Positions 1-5,252 of a stretch of DNA of 6,614 nucleotides are shown here, piece after piece; position 1 is the first letter of the stretch; each line of letters opens with the position of its first letter. A model generated the notes under the pieces. The model was not told where the DNA came from and searched no databases. It saw only the letters and a list, made by a program, of their open reading frames with translations. Made by a program: the position numbers and the translations under genes. The stretch comes from Abditibacteriales bacterium (GTDB lineage Bacteria > Armatimonadota > Abditibacteriia > Abditibacteriales > JANWYM01). The DNA lies in assembly GCA_025055355.1 (NCBI GenBank), contig JANWYM010000239.1, forward strand, positions 1 to 6,614, written 5' to 3'.

Positions 1-1569
1 ATTCAGCACGTTCCGCGTCACGGCCGACACCCTATCGTCCACCAGCAACGCTGCAGGATAACAGATGGACCCCACCGAAAACACCGCGCCGCCACTATCG
101 GTCTCATAAATGACCATTTCCGCGCCGCCCTCTTCGGGGTTGAGACCTTTCGCCAGCAAAATCGTGTTTGGCGGCGAGGAAGCACTGCGCTTGTCCGTTT
201 CATGACCCGACGCGCCGCCGGGAATCCGCTCATGCAGGCTCTCGGTGCCGAAGAGGTCCCCCTCGCGCAAACCTGTCCCCTCAAAAACCCAGTGTGACGG
301 GTTCACGCAGCGATACGGGGCGGCGGTCATCACGCCTCTATCGTCATAGACAACTCCCAACAAACTCGCCTCGCTCATCCCTGTCGTGCGATGGAAGCGG
401 CTCTCATGCGGGTCATCTTGCAGCCATTGCGCCTTGCAGCGCATCGTGTGTTCGTCCAGAAACTCCACCTCGCAGTTCAAGCCATTGCCGCCCAGATACA
501 TCAGCCGCCCGCCGCGTTCATGCACCCATGCCTTCACGCGCTCGAACATGGTGCGCGACCAGTATTCAGGGTGCGGTCCGAGGATCAGAACTTTGTAGGC
601 GTCGAGGTCAAGTTGCCCGAAGTGCAGTTGACATTCGGAATAAAGGTCATACGCAAACCCTTCGCGCTCCAACCAACCCAGCAGCCGCCACTCGGCAGGC
701 GCGGTGTGGCAGGGCTGGCGTCCCTCGATGGGGTCGGTGACTTCCGTGTGTTCGGGGATGTGATTGAGCGGCTCCGGGCGGTCGAACGACAGCGGTTTGT
801 ATGCCTCATTAGGGAACTGCCACGCGCTGTAGGCGCCAGGCTGGTAGCGTGCCAACTCCTGCCGCGCGTTGACGATCGGCTGCGGCGGTAGCCCTTCGGC
901 GTTGATGTAGTTGCTGCGCCCACCGAAGTTGTTGTAAGCGTTCCAGTTGATGGAGGAAGCCAGCACCGCAATCCGCGCTTGCGGCTGCGCGGGCGCGACA
1001 ATCCATGGGAACGAGAAAAACGCCCCTGACTCCCCCTTCGCATGAAAGTAGTAAAGCCCCGAACGTTCGGGCGCGGTCACGAGTTGCCGATGTTGCGGGT
1101 TGTGCCAGCCGACCTTGTTCCACTGCACGCCCGTCTGCGTGTAATCGCCATCCGGCGTGATCTGCTGATTTGCGCGTGGACCATGCTCATCAAACCAGCC
1201 CAGCAACTGCACGAACTCCTTCTTTAGACCATAGCGCCACAGACTCAGGCGATATGGCTCTGGCGAATGGACGCGGAACTCTGCCCTCTCGCCCGACTTC
1301 ACCCACTTGGGAAAGACGTAGCCCAACAAGCGGTCAGACAACAGCCGAAAATGATGGGCTTGCTCCAAACTCAAATCTACGCTGACAATTTTAGAACCGA
1401 AGCCGTCCTTGACAAGCGTGACGCGATATGTGCCCGGTTCAATGTCCGCCCAGACTGCCCCACGCGGCGATGAGCGCACGACGGCGACGGTTTGTCCGTC
1501 GCGCTCAAACTCCAATAACGCATCAGCGATAGCGACGTAGCGTTCGTCGCTGACGTAACCGATGAGCAT
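1..1569 (-). CDS. N,N-dimethylformamidase large-subunit-like protein (3' end cut by window)
   Basis: The frame is open for 523 codons from ATG 1569 to the window edge with no stop. The start is supported by AGGAGG at 1576-1581, six bases upstream. Residues ~40-60 resemble a beta-sandwich carboxypeptidase-regulatory/PEGA-type module (PGTYRVTLVKDGF). Residues ~200-523 resemble the C-terminal domain of the dimethylformamidase beta subunit: INWNAYNNFGGRSNY at 207-221, FDRP at 262-265, GPHPEYWS at 331-338 and YLGGNG at 358-363. The Paracoccus enzyme is known to use a two-tyrosine, one-carboxylate mononuclear iron site. By position I infer Tyr212, Tyr257 and Glu335 as ligands, with His333 and Asn362 nearby. 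The end (GGAVFSVGS, then TRNVLN) looks close to the family's natural C-terminus, so only a short tail is probably missing. No small subunit is visible, so true DMF hydrolysis is doubtful; an uncharacterised amide or C-N hydrolase is safer. It lies 21 bases after the HNH gene, so co-transcription is likely. Confidence 0.85.
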   Translation of the reverse strand, partial: MLIGYVSDERYVAIADALLEFERDGQTVAVVRSSPRGAVWADIEPGTYRVTLVKDGFGSKIVSVDLSLEQAHHFRLLSDRLLGYVFPKWVKSGERAEFRVHSPEPYRLSLWRYGLKKEFVQLLGWFDEHGPRANQQITPDGDYTQTGVQWNKVGWHNPQHRQLVTAPERSGLYYFHAKGESGAFFSFPWIVAPAQPQARIAVLASSINWNAYNNFGGRSNYINAEGLPPQPIVNARQELARYQPGAYSAWQFPNEAYKPLSFDRPEPLNHIPEHTEVTDPIEGRQPCHTAPAEWRLLGWLEREGFAYDLYSECQLHFGQLDLDAYKVLILGPHPEYWSRTMFERVKAWVHERGGRLMYLGGNGLNCEVEFLDEHTMRCKAQWLQDDPHESRFHRTTGMSEASLLGVVYDDRGVMTAAPYRCVNPSHWVFEGTGLREGDLFGTESLHERIPGGASGHETDKRSASSPPNTILLAKGLNPEEGGAEMVIYETDSGGAVFSVGSICYPAALLVDDRVSAVTRNVLN

Positions 1570-1575
1570 GAATGA

Positions 1576-1581
1576 CCTCCT
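1576..1581 (-). promoter_or_regulatory. Shine-Dalgarno site of the DMF-amidase-like gene
   Basis: On the minus strand this reads AGGAGG, six bases before the ATG at 1569. It fixes the start of the gene. It also shows that the gene has its own strong ribosome entry and does not rely on coupling to the HNH gene. Confidence 0.8.
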
Positions 1582-1582
1582 G

Positions 1583-1591
1583 TTTTTTTTT
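1583..1591 (-). other. Run of nine A between HNH stop and next ribosome site
   Basis: Nine consecutive A on the minus strand begin with the last base of the HNH stop codon TGA and run to within one base of the AGGAGG site. An unpaired A-rich stretch just upstream of a ribosome site can help ribosome binding; that role is inferred. No stem precedes it, and the run is A in the direction of transcription, so it is not an intrinsic terminator. Confidence 0.6.
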
Positions 1592-2262
1592 CACCTTTCC
1601 TTGCTGACCCAGTCGCGCAGGCAGTCTGACTGCAGGGGAATGAAGGGAATGGTGATTTTCAGTTCTGCTTCCAGTGATTCTATCTCACGCTGAACGTGGG
1701 CGATCACCTCGCGGTATATTGCTGCTTCATCCCCCGATAAAGTTGCTGCTTGGCGTTCCAATCGTTCTACAAGAGCGATGGCCTCTGAACGCCTCGCAAC
1801 GAATGCGTTGCGTTCACGCCGACGCGCTACCAGCAGCGTGCGGTTGAGACGGAGCATCCGCACGTGATACTCGCCGCAAGGAGTTTGCGGCACAAGTTTG
1901 CCTTCCTCGTCCTCTACAAAATGCACACCGTAGTCTTGTTCCTGGCATGGGTCAGCAAAGCGCTGTCCGCGACGACGTTCCGACCGTGTGGGCCAGTTAT
2001 TGCTTTTGATGTGGTTGCAGAGCATATACGCCCAGTAGAGGTTGGCGTAATCGTTGACGCGCCCGCCTTTGCTACGCGGCTTGAAGTGGTCAATCCAGAA
2101 AGATTCTGCACCGCCCGCCGCATGCTCGTGAATCATGCAGTAGGCGCAGCGATAAGCAAAGTCGCGCCGTAGATGCTCGCGGGCTTTTTGATACCCGTTC
2201 CGCCCCGTCATCTTCGGCGGCGTCTCCTTACGGACAATACGCGGCTGAGAGGTTGGTATCAT
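1591..2262 (-). CDS. HNH endonuclease
   Basis: This 223-residue protein carries an HNH (beta-beta-alpha metal) nuclease core at residues ~36-90. Cys39 and Cys42 (CAYC) form half of a zinc knuckle. The Asp58-His59 pair (IDHFKPRSKGG) supplies the general base, followed by Asn74 (YANL) and Cys82-Asn83 (LCNHIKSN). Residues ~110-140 (YGVHFVEDEEGKLVP, then GEYHVRMLRLNR) match the tail common to stand-alone bacterial HNH proteins. The C-terminal ~80 residues are charged and probably helical (ERLERQAATLS, HVQREIESLEAEL). It would cut DNA or RNA with a divalent metal; the target is unknown. The ATG overlaps the upstream stop as ATGA and no good Shine-Dalgarno precedes it, so translation is probably coupled to the Phd-like gene. 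A PtuB-like (Septu) nuclease is a possible relative, but no PtuA-type ATPase is adjacent. Confidence 0.87.
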   Translation of the reverse strand: MIPTSQPRIVRKETPPKMTGRNGYQKAREHLRRDFAYRCAYCMIHEHAAGGAESFWIDHFKPRSKGGRVNDYANLYWAYMLCNHIKSNNWPTRSERRRGQRFADPCQEQDYGVHFVEDEEGKLVPQTPCGEYHVRMLRLNRTLLVARRRERNAFVARRSEAIALVERLERQAATLSGDEAAIYREVIAHVQREIESLEAELKITIPFIPLQSDCLRDWVSKER

Positions 2263-2729
2263 CGGTAAGCCTGCAACGCTTTGAGTTTGGCGATGAGTTC
2301 ATCCAGTCTCGCCATGCGTCGTGCATGTTCGCGCTCCGCTTTGGCGTTGATGTATTGTCCCAACGGCGTCGCTAATTCGGCTTCATCCAGTTGCTCCTCA
2401 ACCCGCCCTAACTCCGCCTCCTCGTCAGGTGTCAAACCTTCTGCTAACTTCTTGCTCACCAAGCGATGATACGCTGCCAGCAAACCAGAGGGCAATTCGT
2501 AAGTGAGCGGCGGTTTCGACGGCTCCACAGTTGTCGTCGTCTTTTTCCTCTTTCCTTTACCCTTTTGCCTTTCGCCGTCTGCCATCCGTGTCCGTTGCCC
2601 CACCGGTGCCACCGTTGCCACCGGCTCGCCATTGCGCTCTAAGATGATGCTCTCCTGTTCTTCCCACACCGCCCGCAGCAGCCGCTTCGCCTTGCGCGGA
2701 AGTTCATCTAAGGAAATCGTTTTGCTCAT
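2259..2729 (-). CDS. Phd/YefM-like antitoxin-type protein with helical C-terminal domain
   Basis: This is a 156-residue protein. Residues 1-44 (KTISLDELPRKAKRLL, then IILERNGEPVATVAP) fit the Phd/YefM antitoxin fold, which usually forms dimers that bind their own promoter. Residues ~45-72 are a basic, Lys/Thr-rich linker. Residues ~78-156 are predicted helical and highly charged (LPSGLLAAYHRLVSKKL, TPDEEAELGRVEEQLDEAE, RMARLDELIAKLKAL); such a tail would suit contact with a partner protein. Typical Phd antitoxins are about 60-90 residues, so this one is roughly twice as long. ATG 2729 was chosen because the Phd match begins there. The same frame opens 46 codons further upstream, but that stretch has no family character. 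No strong Shine-Dalgarno is visible. Its stop overlaps the HNH start by 4 bases (ATGA), marking the two as a functional pair. The antitoxin role is inferred from fold and layout. Confidence 0.75.
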   Translation of the reverse strand: MSKTISLDELPRKAKRLLRAVWEEQESIILERNGEPVATVAPVGQRTRMADGERQKGKGKRKKTTTTVEPSKPPLTYELPSGLLAAYHRLVSKKLAEGLTPDEEAELGRVEEQLDEAELATPLGQYINAKAEREHARRMARLDELIAKLKALQAYR

Positions 2730-2906
2730 GGTCTGTTCACCGCATCTTATGTTACACCGAAACCGGACGACGCGCGAAGGTGCATCATCCTTCTTTGACG
2801 AGCGTGACGCGCAGGGGGTGTATCCCGCACCACTGAGGAGCAGGAGCCTGCCTTGAGTGAACGGCACAGGATGCGCCGCCTACGCAGAAGGGCAAAGCGC
2901 AAAAGT
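2730..2906. other. Intergenic gap with possible gene remnant
   Basis: These 177 bases separate the enolase-superfamily gene from the Phd-like gene. I see no good -35/-10 pair (TAACAT or TAAGAT at about 2740-2750 lacks a matching -35) and no stem followed by a T-run. On the minus strand, 2811-2789 can be read as LRVTLVKEG followed by a stop. This closely resembles the YRVTLVKDG segment of the DMF-amidase-like protein. Bases just upstream read GAGYTP in a different frame, so a frameshifted fragment of a PEGA/carboxypeptidase-regulatory-type domain may be decaying here. The promoter for the Phd/HNH/amidase group should lie here if that group is transcribed separately. Confidence 0.4.
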
Positions 2907-4022
2907 TTAGTCAACTCGATAACGTTTGACTTTCTCTTCGTCCAGTTCAACTCCCAGCCCCGGCTTTTCTGGCGGTCTTGCCTCGCCGCCTTGGAGCGGC
3001 AGGGGTTCGGCGAGCAAATCCTCTTCGTAGTAGAACGGACCGATGATGTCGCAAGGGAACTCCTCCGCGCCGACGCCGGGCGTGGATAGGGCAAGGTGAA
3101 TCATTGCCGCCGTCGCAATGCCCATTTCGAGGTTGCTGCCAATCGTGCAGGTCAACCCTGCTGCCTCGGCGACGGCGGCAATTTTGCGCGCAGGACCGAT
3201 GCCCCCCCCTTTGCCGACGTAAACGGACAACACATCAGCAGCGTCGTGACGCACGACGGACATCGCGTCCTGCAGGTTAAACACGCTCTCGTCCGCCATG
3301 ATGGGAACTTGCACGTTGCGGCGCACGTCCGCCAGCCACGCCACGTCGTCACGCGGCACAGGTTGCTCAGCGAAGAAGATGTTGAACTCCGCAAGCCGTC
3401 GAATCGTTTGAATGGCGACGCGGGGCGACCAGCCGCCGTTGGCGTCTACGCCCAGTCGCACGTCAGGACCAATCGCCTCGCGCACGGCGCGCACGCGGGC
3501 GACGTCCGATTCGGGGTCAATACCGACCTTGACCTTCATCGCCTTGAACCCCACGCTCACCGCCCACGCCGCAATCTCCGCCGCCTTCTCCGGCTCCGCA
3601 CCCGACACGGAAAACTTCGTCCTCACGACCTCCCGCACCGCGCCGCCTAACAGGCGATACACTGGCAACCCAACGGACTTGCCGAAGATGTCCCACAGCG
3701 CCATCTCTATCGCTGCCTTGGTGAACGGATGCCCCGCCATACAGGTTCGCAGTTTTGCCGTCAACCGCTCAATCGCCGTCGGATCTTCGCCGATGAGCGA
3801 TGGCGCCAGCCTGTCGTTGATGTAATGCGCCGATGTGACGTCGTCCTCTCCACTCCAAACCGGGTCGCACGACACCTCGCCCAGACCGATGAGGCCCTCG
3901 TCGGTGTGAACTTTGACCAGGACGAACGTGGAGGCGAGCGTGTAACCCAAACTGGAACGGATAGCGAGTTGTGGCTTCTTGGGAAGACGAACGGGGATGG
4001 TTTCGATGTGAGTAATCTTCAT
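2907..4022 (-). CDS. Enolase-superfamily enzyme, muconate-lactonizing (MLE) subgroup
   Basis: This is a 371-residue protein of normal length for the family, with the N-terminal capping domain at ~1-125 and the barrel at ~135-350. The MLE-subgroup catalytic set is complete: Lys163-x-Lys165 (AMKVKVG), metal ligands Asp193 (VDANGGW), Glu219 (FAEQPVP) and Asp244 (MADES), and Lys271 (YVGKGGGIG) on the opposite barrel face. Such enzymes abstract a proton alpha to a carboxylate, stabilising an Mg2+-bound enolate. Known members are muconate cycloisomerases, o-succinylbenzoate synthase, dipeptide epimerases and N-succinyl-amino-acid racemases. I cannot tell which activity this is. I see no DxD motif of the kind found in Ala-Glu epimerases. 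ATG 4022 gives the usual MKITHIETIPV opening; GTG 4055 would add 11 atypical residues. There is no clear Shine-Dalgarno, and a potential stem-loop ends 15 bases before the ATG. The next gene upstream, a 2-hydroxyacid dehydrogenase, may share its pathway. Confidence 0.92.
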   Translation of the reverse strand: MKITHIETIPVRLPKKPQLAIRSSLGYTLASTFVLVKVHTDEGLIGLGEVSCDPVWSGEDDVTSAHYINDRLAPSLIGEDPTAIERLTAKLRTCMAGHPFTKAAIEMALWDIFGKSVGLPVYRLLGGAVREVVRTKFSVSGAEPEKAAEIAAWAVSVGFKAMKVKVGIDPESDVARVRAVREAIGPDVRLGVDANGGWSPRVAIQTIRRLAEFNIFFAEQPVPRDDVAWLADVRRNVQVPIMADESVFNLQDAMSVVRHDAADVLSVYVGKGGGIGPARKIAAVAEAAGLTCTIGSNLEMGIATAAMIHLALSTPGVGAEEFPCDIIGPFYYEEDLLAEPLPLQGGEARPPEKPGLGVELDEEKVKRYRVD

Positions 4023-4028
4023 ATTGCG

Positions 4029-4037
4029 TGAATGTCG
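4029..4037. repeat. 9-base direct repeat, copy 1
   Basis: TGAATGTCG occurs here and again at 4068-4076. The two copies flank the diverged repeat arm 4038-4061. The last five bases (TGTCG) also form the outer end of the 32-base repeat, so part of the match may simply be a shared repeat boundary rather than a target-site duplication. Confidence 0.5.
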
Positions 4038-4061
4038 CACAGATAGCACTACCACGGACGA
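4038..4061 (+). repeat. Diverged inverted copy of the dispersed repeat (copy D)
   Basis: Nineteen of 24 bases match the reverse complement of 4077-4100. It therefore forms the left arm of a stem-loop with the perfect copy at 4072-4103, with a 15-base loop (4062-4076). It keeps the pattern CAC-GAT-CACTA-CACGGA. The divergence suggests an older copy, or one under weaker constraint, than those at 4072 and 5221. Confidence 0.65.
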
Positions 4062-4067
4062 TTTTCT

Positions 4068-4076
4068 TGAATGTCG
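4068..4076. repeat. 9-base direct repeat, copy 2
   Basis: This is the second TGAATGTCG, identical to 4029-4037. It overlaps the first five bases of the 32-base dispersed repeat at 4072. Confidence 0.5.
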
Positions 4077-4103
4077 TTATCCGTGTTAGTGTTATCCGTG
4101 GGA
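4072..4103 (-). repeat. 32-base dispersed repeat, perfect copy A
   Basis: It is identical over 32 bases to 5221-5252 in the same orientation. On the minus strand the core reads CACGGATAACACTAACAC, itself made of two CACGGATAAC units 15 bases apart. The match stops sharply at both ends. The copy overlaps the last codons and stop of the dehydrogenase: TCC CAC GGA TAA encodes Ser-His-Gly-stop. In that frame the element carries three TAA stops; its other two frames on this strand are open. Confidence 0.9.
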
Positions 4104-5141
4104 GATTTTATCCCTATACCGCCGCAACTTCGCCTGAAACGCCGGCTTGTCCAGCACGGCTTTGTTGACGACGTGATCGGGCACTTCGCCCCGCGAGACC
4201 TTGAGCAAGCCAAGGCAGTCCGCCACGCCGCAGCCGCGCAGCGTCTCTTGCGTCCAATCAATGGCGTGCGGGGTGAGGATGACGTTGTCCAGTTGCAGCA
4301 GTGGCTCGTCGGGCGGGACGGGTTCGACCTCGAAAACGTCAATCCCCGCGCCCGCGATTTGCCCGCTGGTCAGCGCGTTGTAAAGAGCCTTCTGGTCAAC
4401 AATGGGACCGCGCGCGGCGTTGATGAAGTAAGCGGTCGGCTTCATGAGCGCGAACTCGCGTTCACCGATGAGGTGTCGCGTCTCCGGCGTGAGGGGGCAG
4501 TTGACGGAAACGAAGTCGCTCTCGCGCAGCAGGGTGTCGAGGTCGGTCAAGGTGACGTTGAGCGACGCGGCATGTTCGGGCTTCACGTAGGGGTCGAAGG
4601 CGAGGACGCGCATGGGAAAGATGGCGACCAGCCGCGCCAGTTCCGAGCCGATGTTGCCCAGCCCGATGATGCCCAGCGTCCGCCCGCCCAGCAGCGTCCC
4701 CTCATGGCGGAAGTGTTCGCGCCAACGTCCCGTGCGCGTCAGGCGGTCCTTGATGAGCAGTTTCTTTGACAGCGCGAGCATGAACGTCAGCACGCCCTCC
4801 GCCACCGGGCGGCGCACGCCGTCGGGCGTGATGAACACCGCCACATTGGCGTCGGTTGCGGCTTGCAGGTCAATCATCTCGTAGCCAACGCCGAACCGCG
4901 CAATCGCGGTCAGCCGCTCCACGCCCTCGAAACTCTCCCGCGTGTAGCGCACACCCAACGAGATGACGCCGTCGCAGTCGCGCAGTTGGTCGGGCGTTAC
5001 CGGATTCCGCTTCTCGCTGAAGTAAGCGTAAGTGACGTGCGGCTGCTCGTCGAGCAGGTCCAACCCCATGTCCTTGCAGAGCGGCTCCCCCGTCTCCGTG
5101 AGAAAGTCGCGTGTGATGCCGATGTGGAATTTCTCAGACAC
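4092..5141 (-). CDS. D-isomer-specific 2-hydroxyacid dehydrogenase
   Basis: This 349-residue cytosolic enzyme would reduce a 2-oxoacid to a D-2-hydroxyacid, or the reverse, using NAD(P)H. The Rossmann segment at ~153-183 has G160-x-G162-x-x-G165 (GLGNIG) and Asp183 at the end of beta-2, which favours NAD(H). The catalytic triad is complete: Arg244 (NAARGPIVD), Glu273 (DVFEVEP) and His292 (TPHAIDWT). There is no C-terminal ACT domain, so serine-regulated SerA is unlikely. The PHAIDWTQE segment and the tail VVNKAVLDKPAFQAKLRRY recall a broad phosphoglycerate/hydroxypyruvate/glyoxylate dehydrogenase-like group of unsettled substrate. The start GTG 5141 has AAGGAG eight bases upstream. The last three residues and the stop (Ser-His-Gly, TAA) come from the dispersed repeat. 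The gene lies 69 bases ahead of the MLE-type enzyme, suggesting a shared catabolic operon. Confidence 0.93.
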   Translation of the reverse strand: MSEKFHIGITRDFLTETGEPLCKDMGLDLLDEQPHVTYAYFSEKRNPVTPDQLRDCDGVISLGVRYTRESFEGVERLTAIARFGVGYEMIDLQAATDANVAVFITPDGVRRPVAEGVLTFMLALSKKLLIKDRLTRTGRWREHFRHEGTLLGGRTLGIIGLGNIGSELARLVAIFPMRVLAFDPYVKPEHAASLNVTLTDLDTLLRESDFVSVNCPLTPETRHLIGEREFALMKPTAYFINAARGPIVDQKALYNALTSGQIAGAGIDVFEVEPVPPDEPLLQLDNVILTPHAIDWTQETLRGCGVADCLGLLKVSRGEVPDHVVNKAVLDKPAFQAKLRRYRDKISHG

Positions 5142-5149
5142 GAATGTAT

Positions 5150-5162
5150 CTCCTTCAAGGAG
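5150..5162 (-). promoter_or_regulatory. Shine-Dalgarno inside a 13-base palindrome
   Basis: The minus strand reads CTCCTTGAAGGAG, in which AAGGAG (5150-5155) is the ribosome site of the dehydrogenase, eight bases before GTG 5141. The preceding bases (ACCTCCTT) equal the conserved anti-Shine-Dalgarno end of 16S rRNA and so can pair with the site itself. The intervening loop is too tight for all six pairs, so only partial local occlusion, or pairing between transcripts, is plausible. Confidence 0.6.
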
Positions 5163-5163
5163 G

Positions 5164-5192
5164 TCCCACGGATAACGCTAACACGGATGACA
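5164..5192 (+). repeat. Inverted copy of the dispersed repeat (copy B)
   Basis: It matches the reverse complement of 5221-5252 with one substitution in the first 25 bases (GCTAAC for ACTAAC) and a 3-base deletion near the inner end. It lies entirely in the gap upstream of the dehydrogenase and opposes copy C. Confidence 0.85.
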
Positions 5193-5220
5193 ATTGAAGG
5201 ACAACAATTGCAGTGCCGTT

Positions 5221-5252
5221 TGTCGTTATCCGTGTTAGTGTTATCCGTGGGA
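5221..5252 (-). repeat. 32-base dispersed repeat, perfect copy C
   Basis: It is identical to 4072-4103 and in the same orientation. It overlaps the end of the propeller gene and again supplies TCC CAC GGA TAA (Ser-His-Gly-stop) in frame. The flanking bases differ from those of copy A on both sides, so the 32 bases are the whole shared unit. Confidence 0.9.

Larger units (their letters stand above)
4038..4100 (-). promoter_or_regulatory. Potential stem-loop between dehydrogenase and MLE-type gene
   Basis: The two opposed copies (4038-4061 and 4077-4100) can pair over 24 positions with five mismatches. In the minus-strand transcript the structure starts at the dehydrogenase stop codon and ends 15 bases before the ATG of the MLE-type gene, so it would sit inside the initiating ribosome's footprint. 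No T-run follows, which argues against an intrinsic terminator. mRNA stabilisation, as for REP/BIME elements, or translational tuning are possible. Confidence 0.5.
5164..5252 (-). promoter_or_regulatory. Long potential stem-loop between propeller gene and dehydrogenase
   Basis: The outer arms pair at 24 of 25 positions. The 28-base interior (5193-5220) takes part in a second small pairing, because CAATTG occurs at both 5191-5196 and 5205-5210. In the transcript the stem begins at the stop region of the propeller gene and ends eight bases before the dehydrogenase Shine-Dalgarno. No T-run follows, so an intrinsic terminator is unlikely. A processing, stabilising or translation-modulating role is inferred. 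Confidence 0.6.

Noticed and set aside
585..1123. Separate minus-strand genes at 585-1043 and 809-1123
   Set aside because: They are alternative frames of the continuous 523-codon DMF-amidase-like reading frame, which carries the family motifs.
2840..2851. Inverted repeat GCAGGAGCCTGC as a terminator for the MLE-type gene
   Set aside because: Arms of five bases with a two-base loop and no T-run cannot form a credible terminator.
2730..2867. Longer start for the Phd-like gene (46 extra residues from 2867)
   Set aside because: The added stretch has no family similarity, no ribosome site, and overlaps a segment that looks like decayed coding DNA in other frames. The Phd match begins at ATG 2729.
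4023..4055. GTG start at 4055 for the MLE-type gene
   Set aside because: It adds 11 residues before the canonical MKITHIE opening and would place the start inside the diverged repeat arm, with no Shine-Dalgarno.
4071..4769. Plus-strand open frame of 232 codons
   Set aside because: It lies opposite the dehydrogenase, which has full catalytic motifs; such antisense frames are common in GC-rich genes. The same applies to plus-strand frames at 168-740, 391-891, 3096-3650 and 5631-6263.
4092..5141. Phosphoglycerate dehydrogenase SerA assignment
   Set aside because: There is no ACT or other C-terminal regulatory domain and no serine-biosynthesis neighbours, so only the general 2-hydroxyacid dehydrogenase family is supported.
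4038..5252. CRISPR array
   Set aside because: The copies are in mixed orientation, separated by a whole gene, and lack regular spacers.
5164..5252. Intrinsic terminator
   Set aside because: The stem is long, but no U-rich tract follows it in the direction of transcription. The same is true of the 4038-4100 stem.
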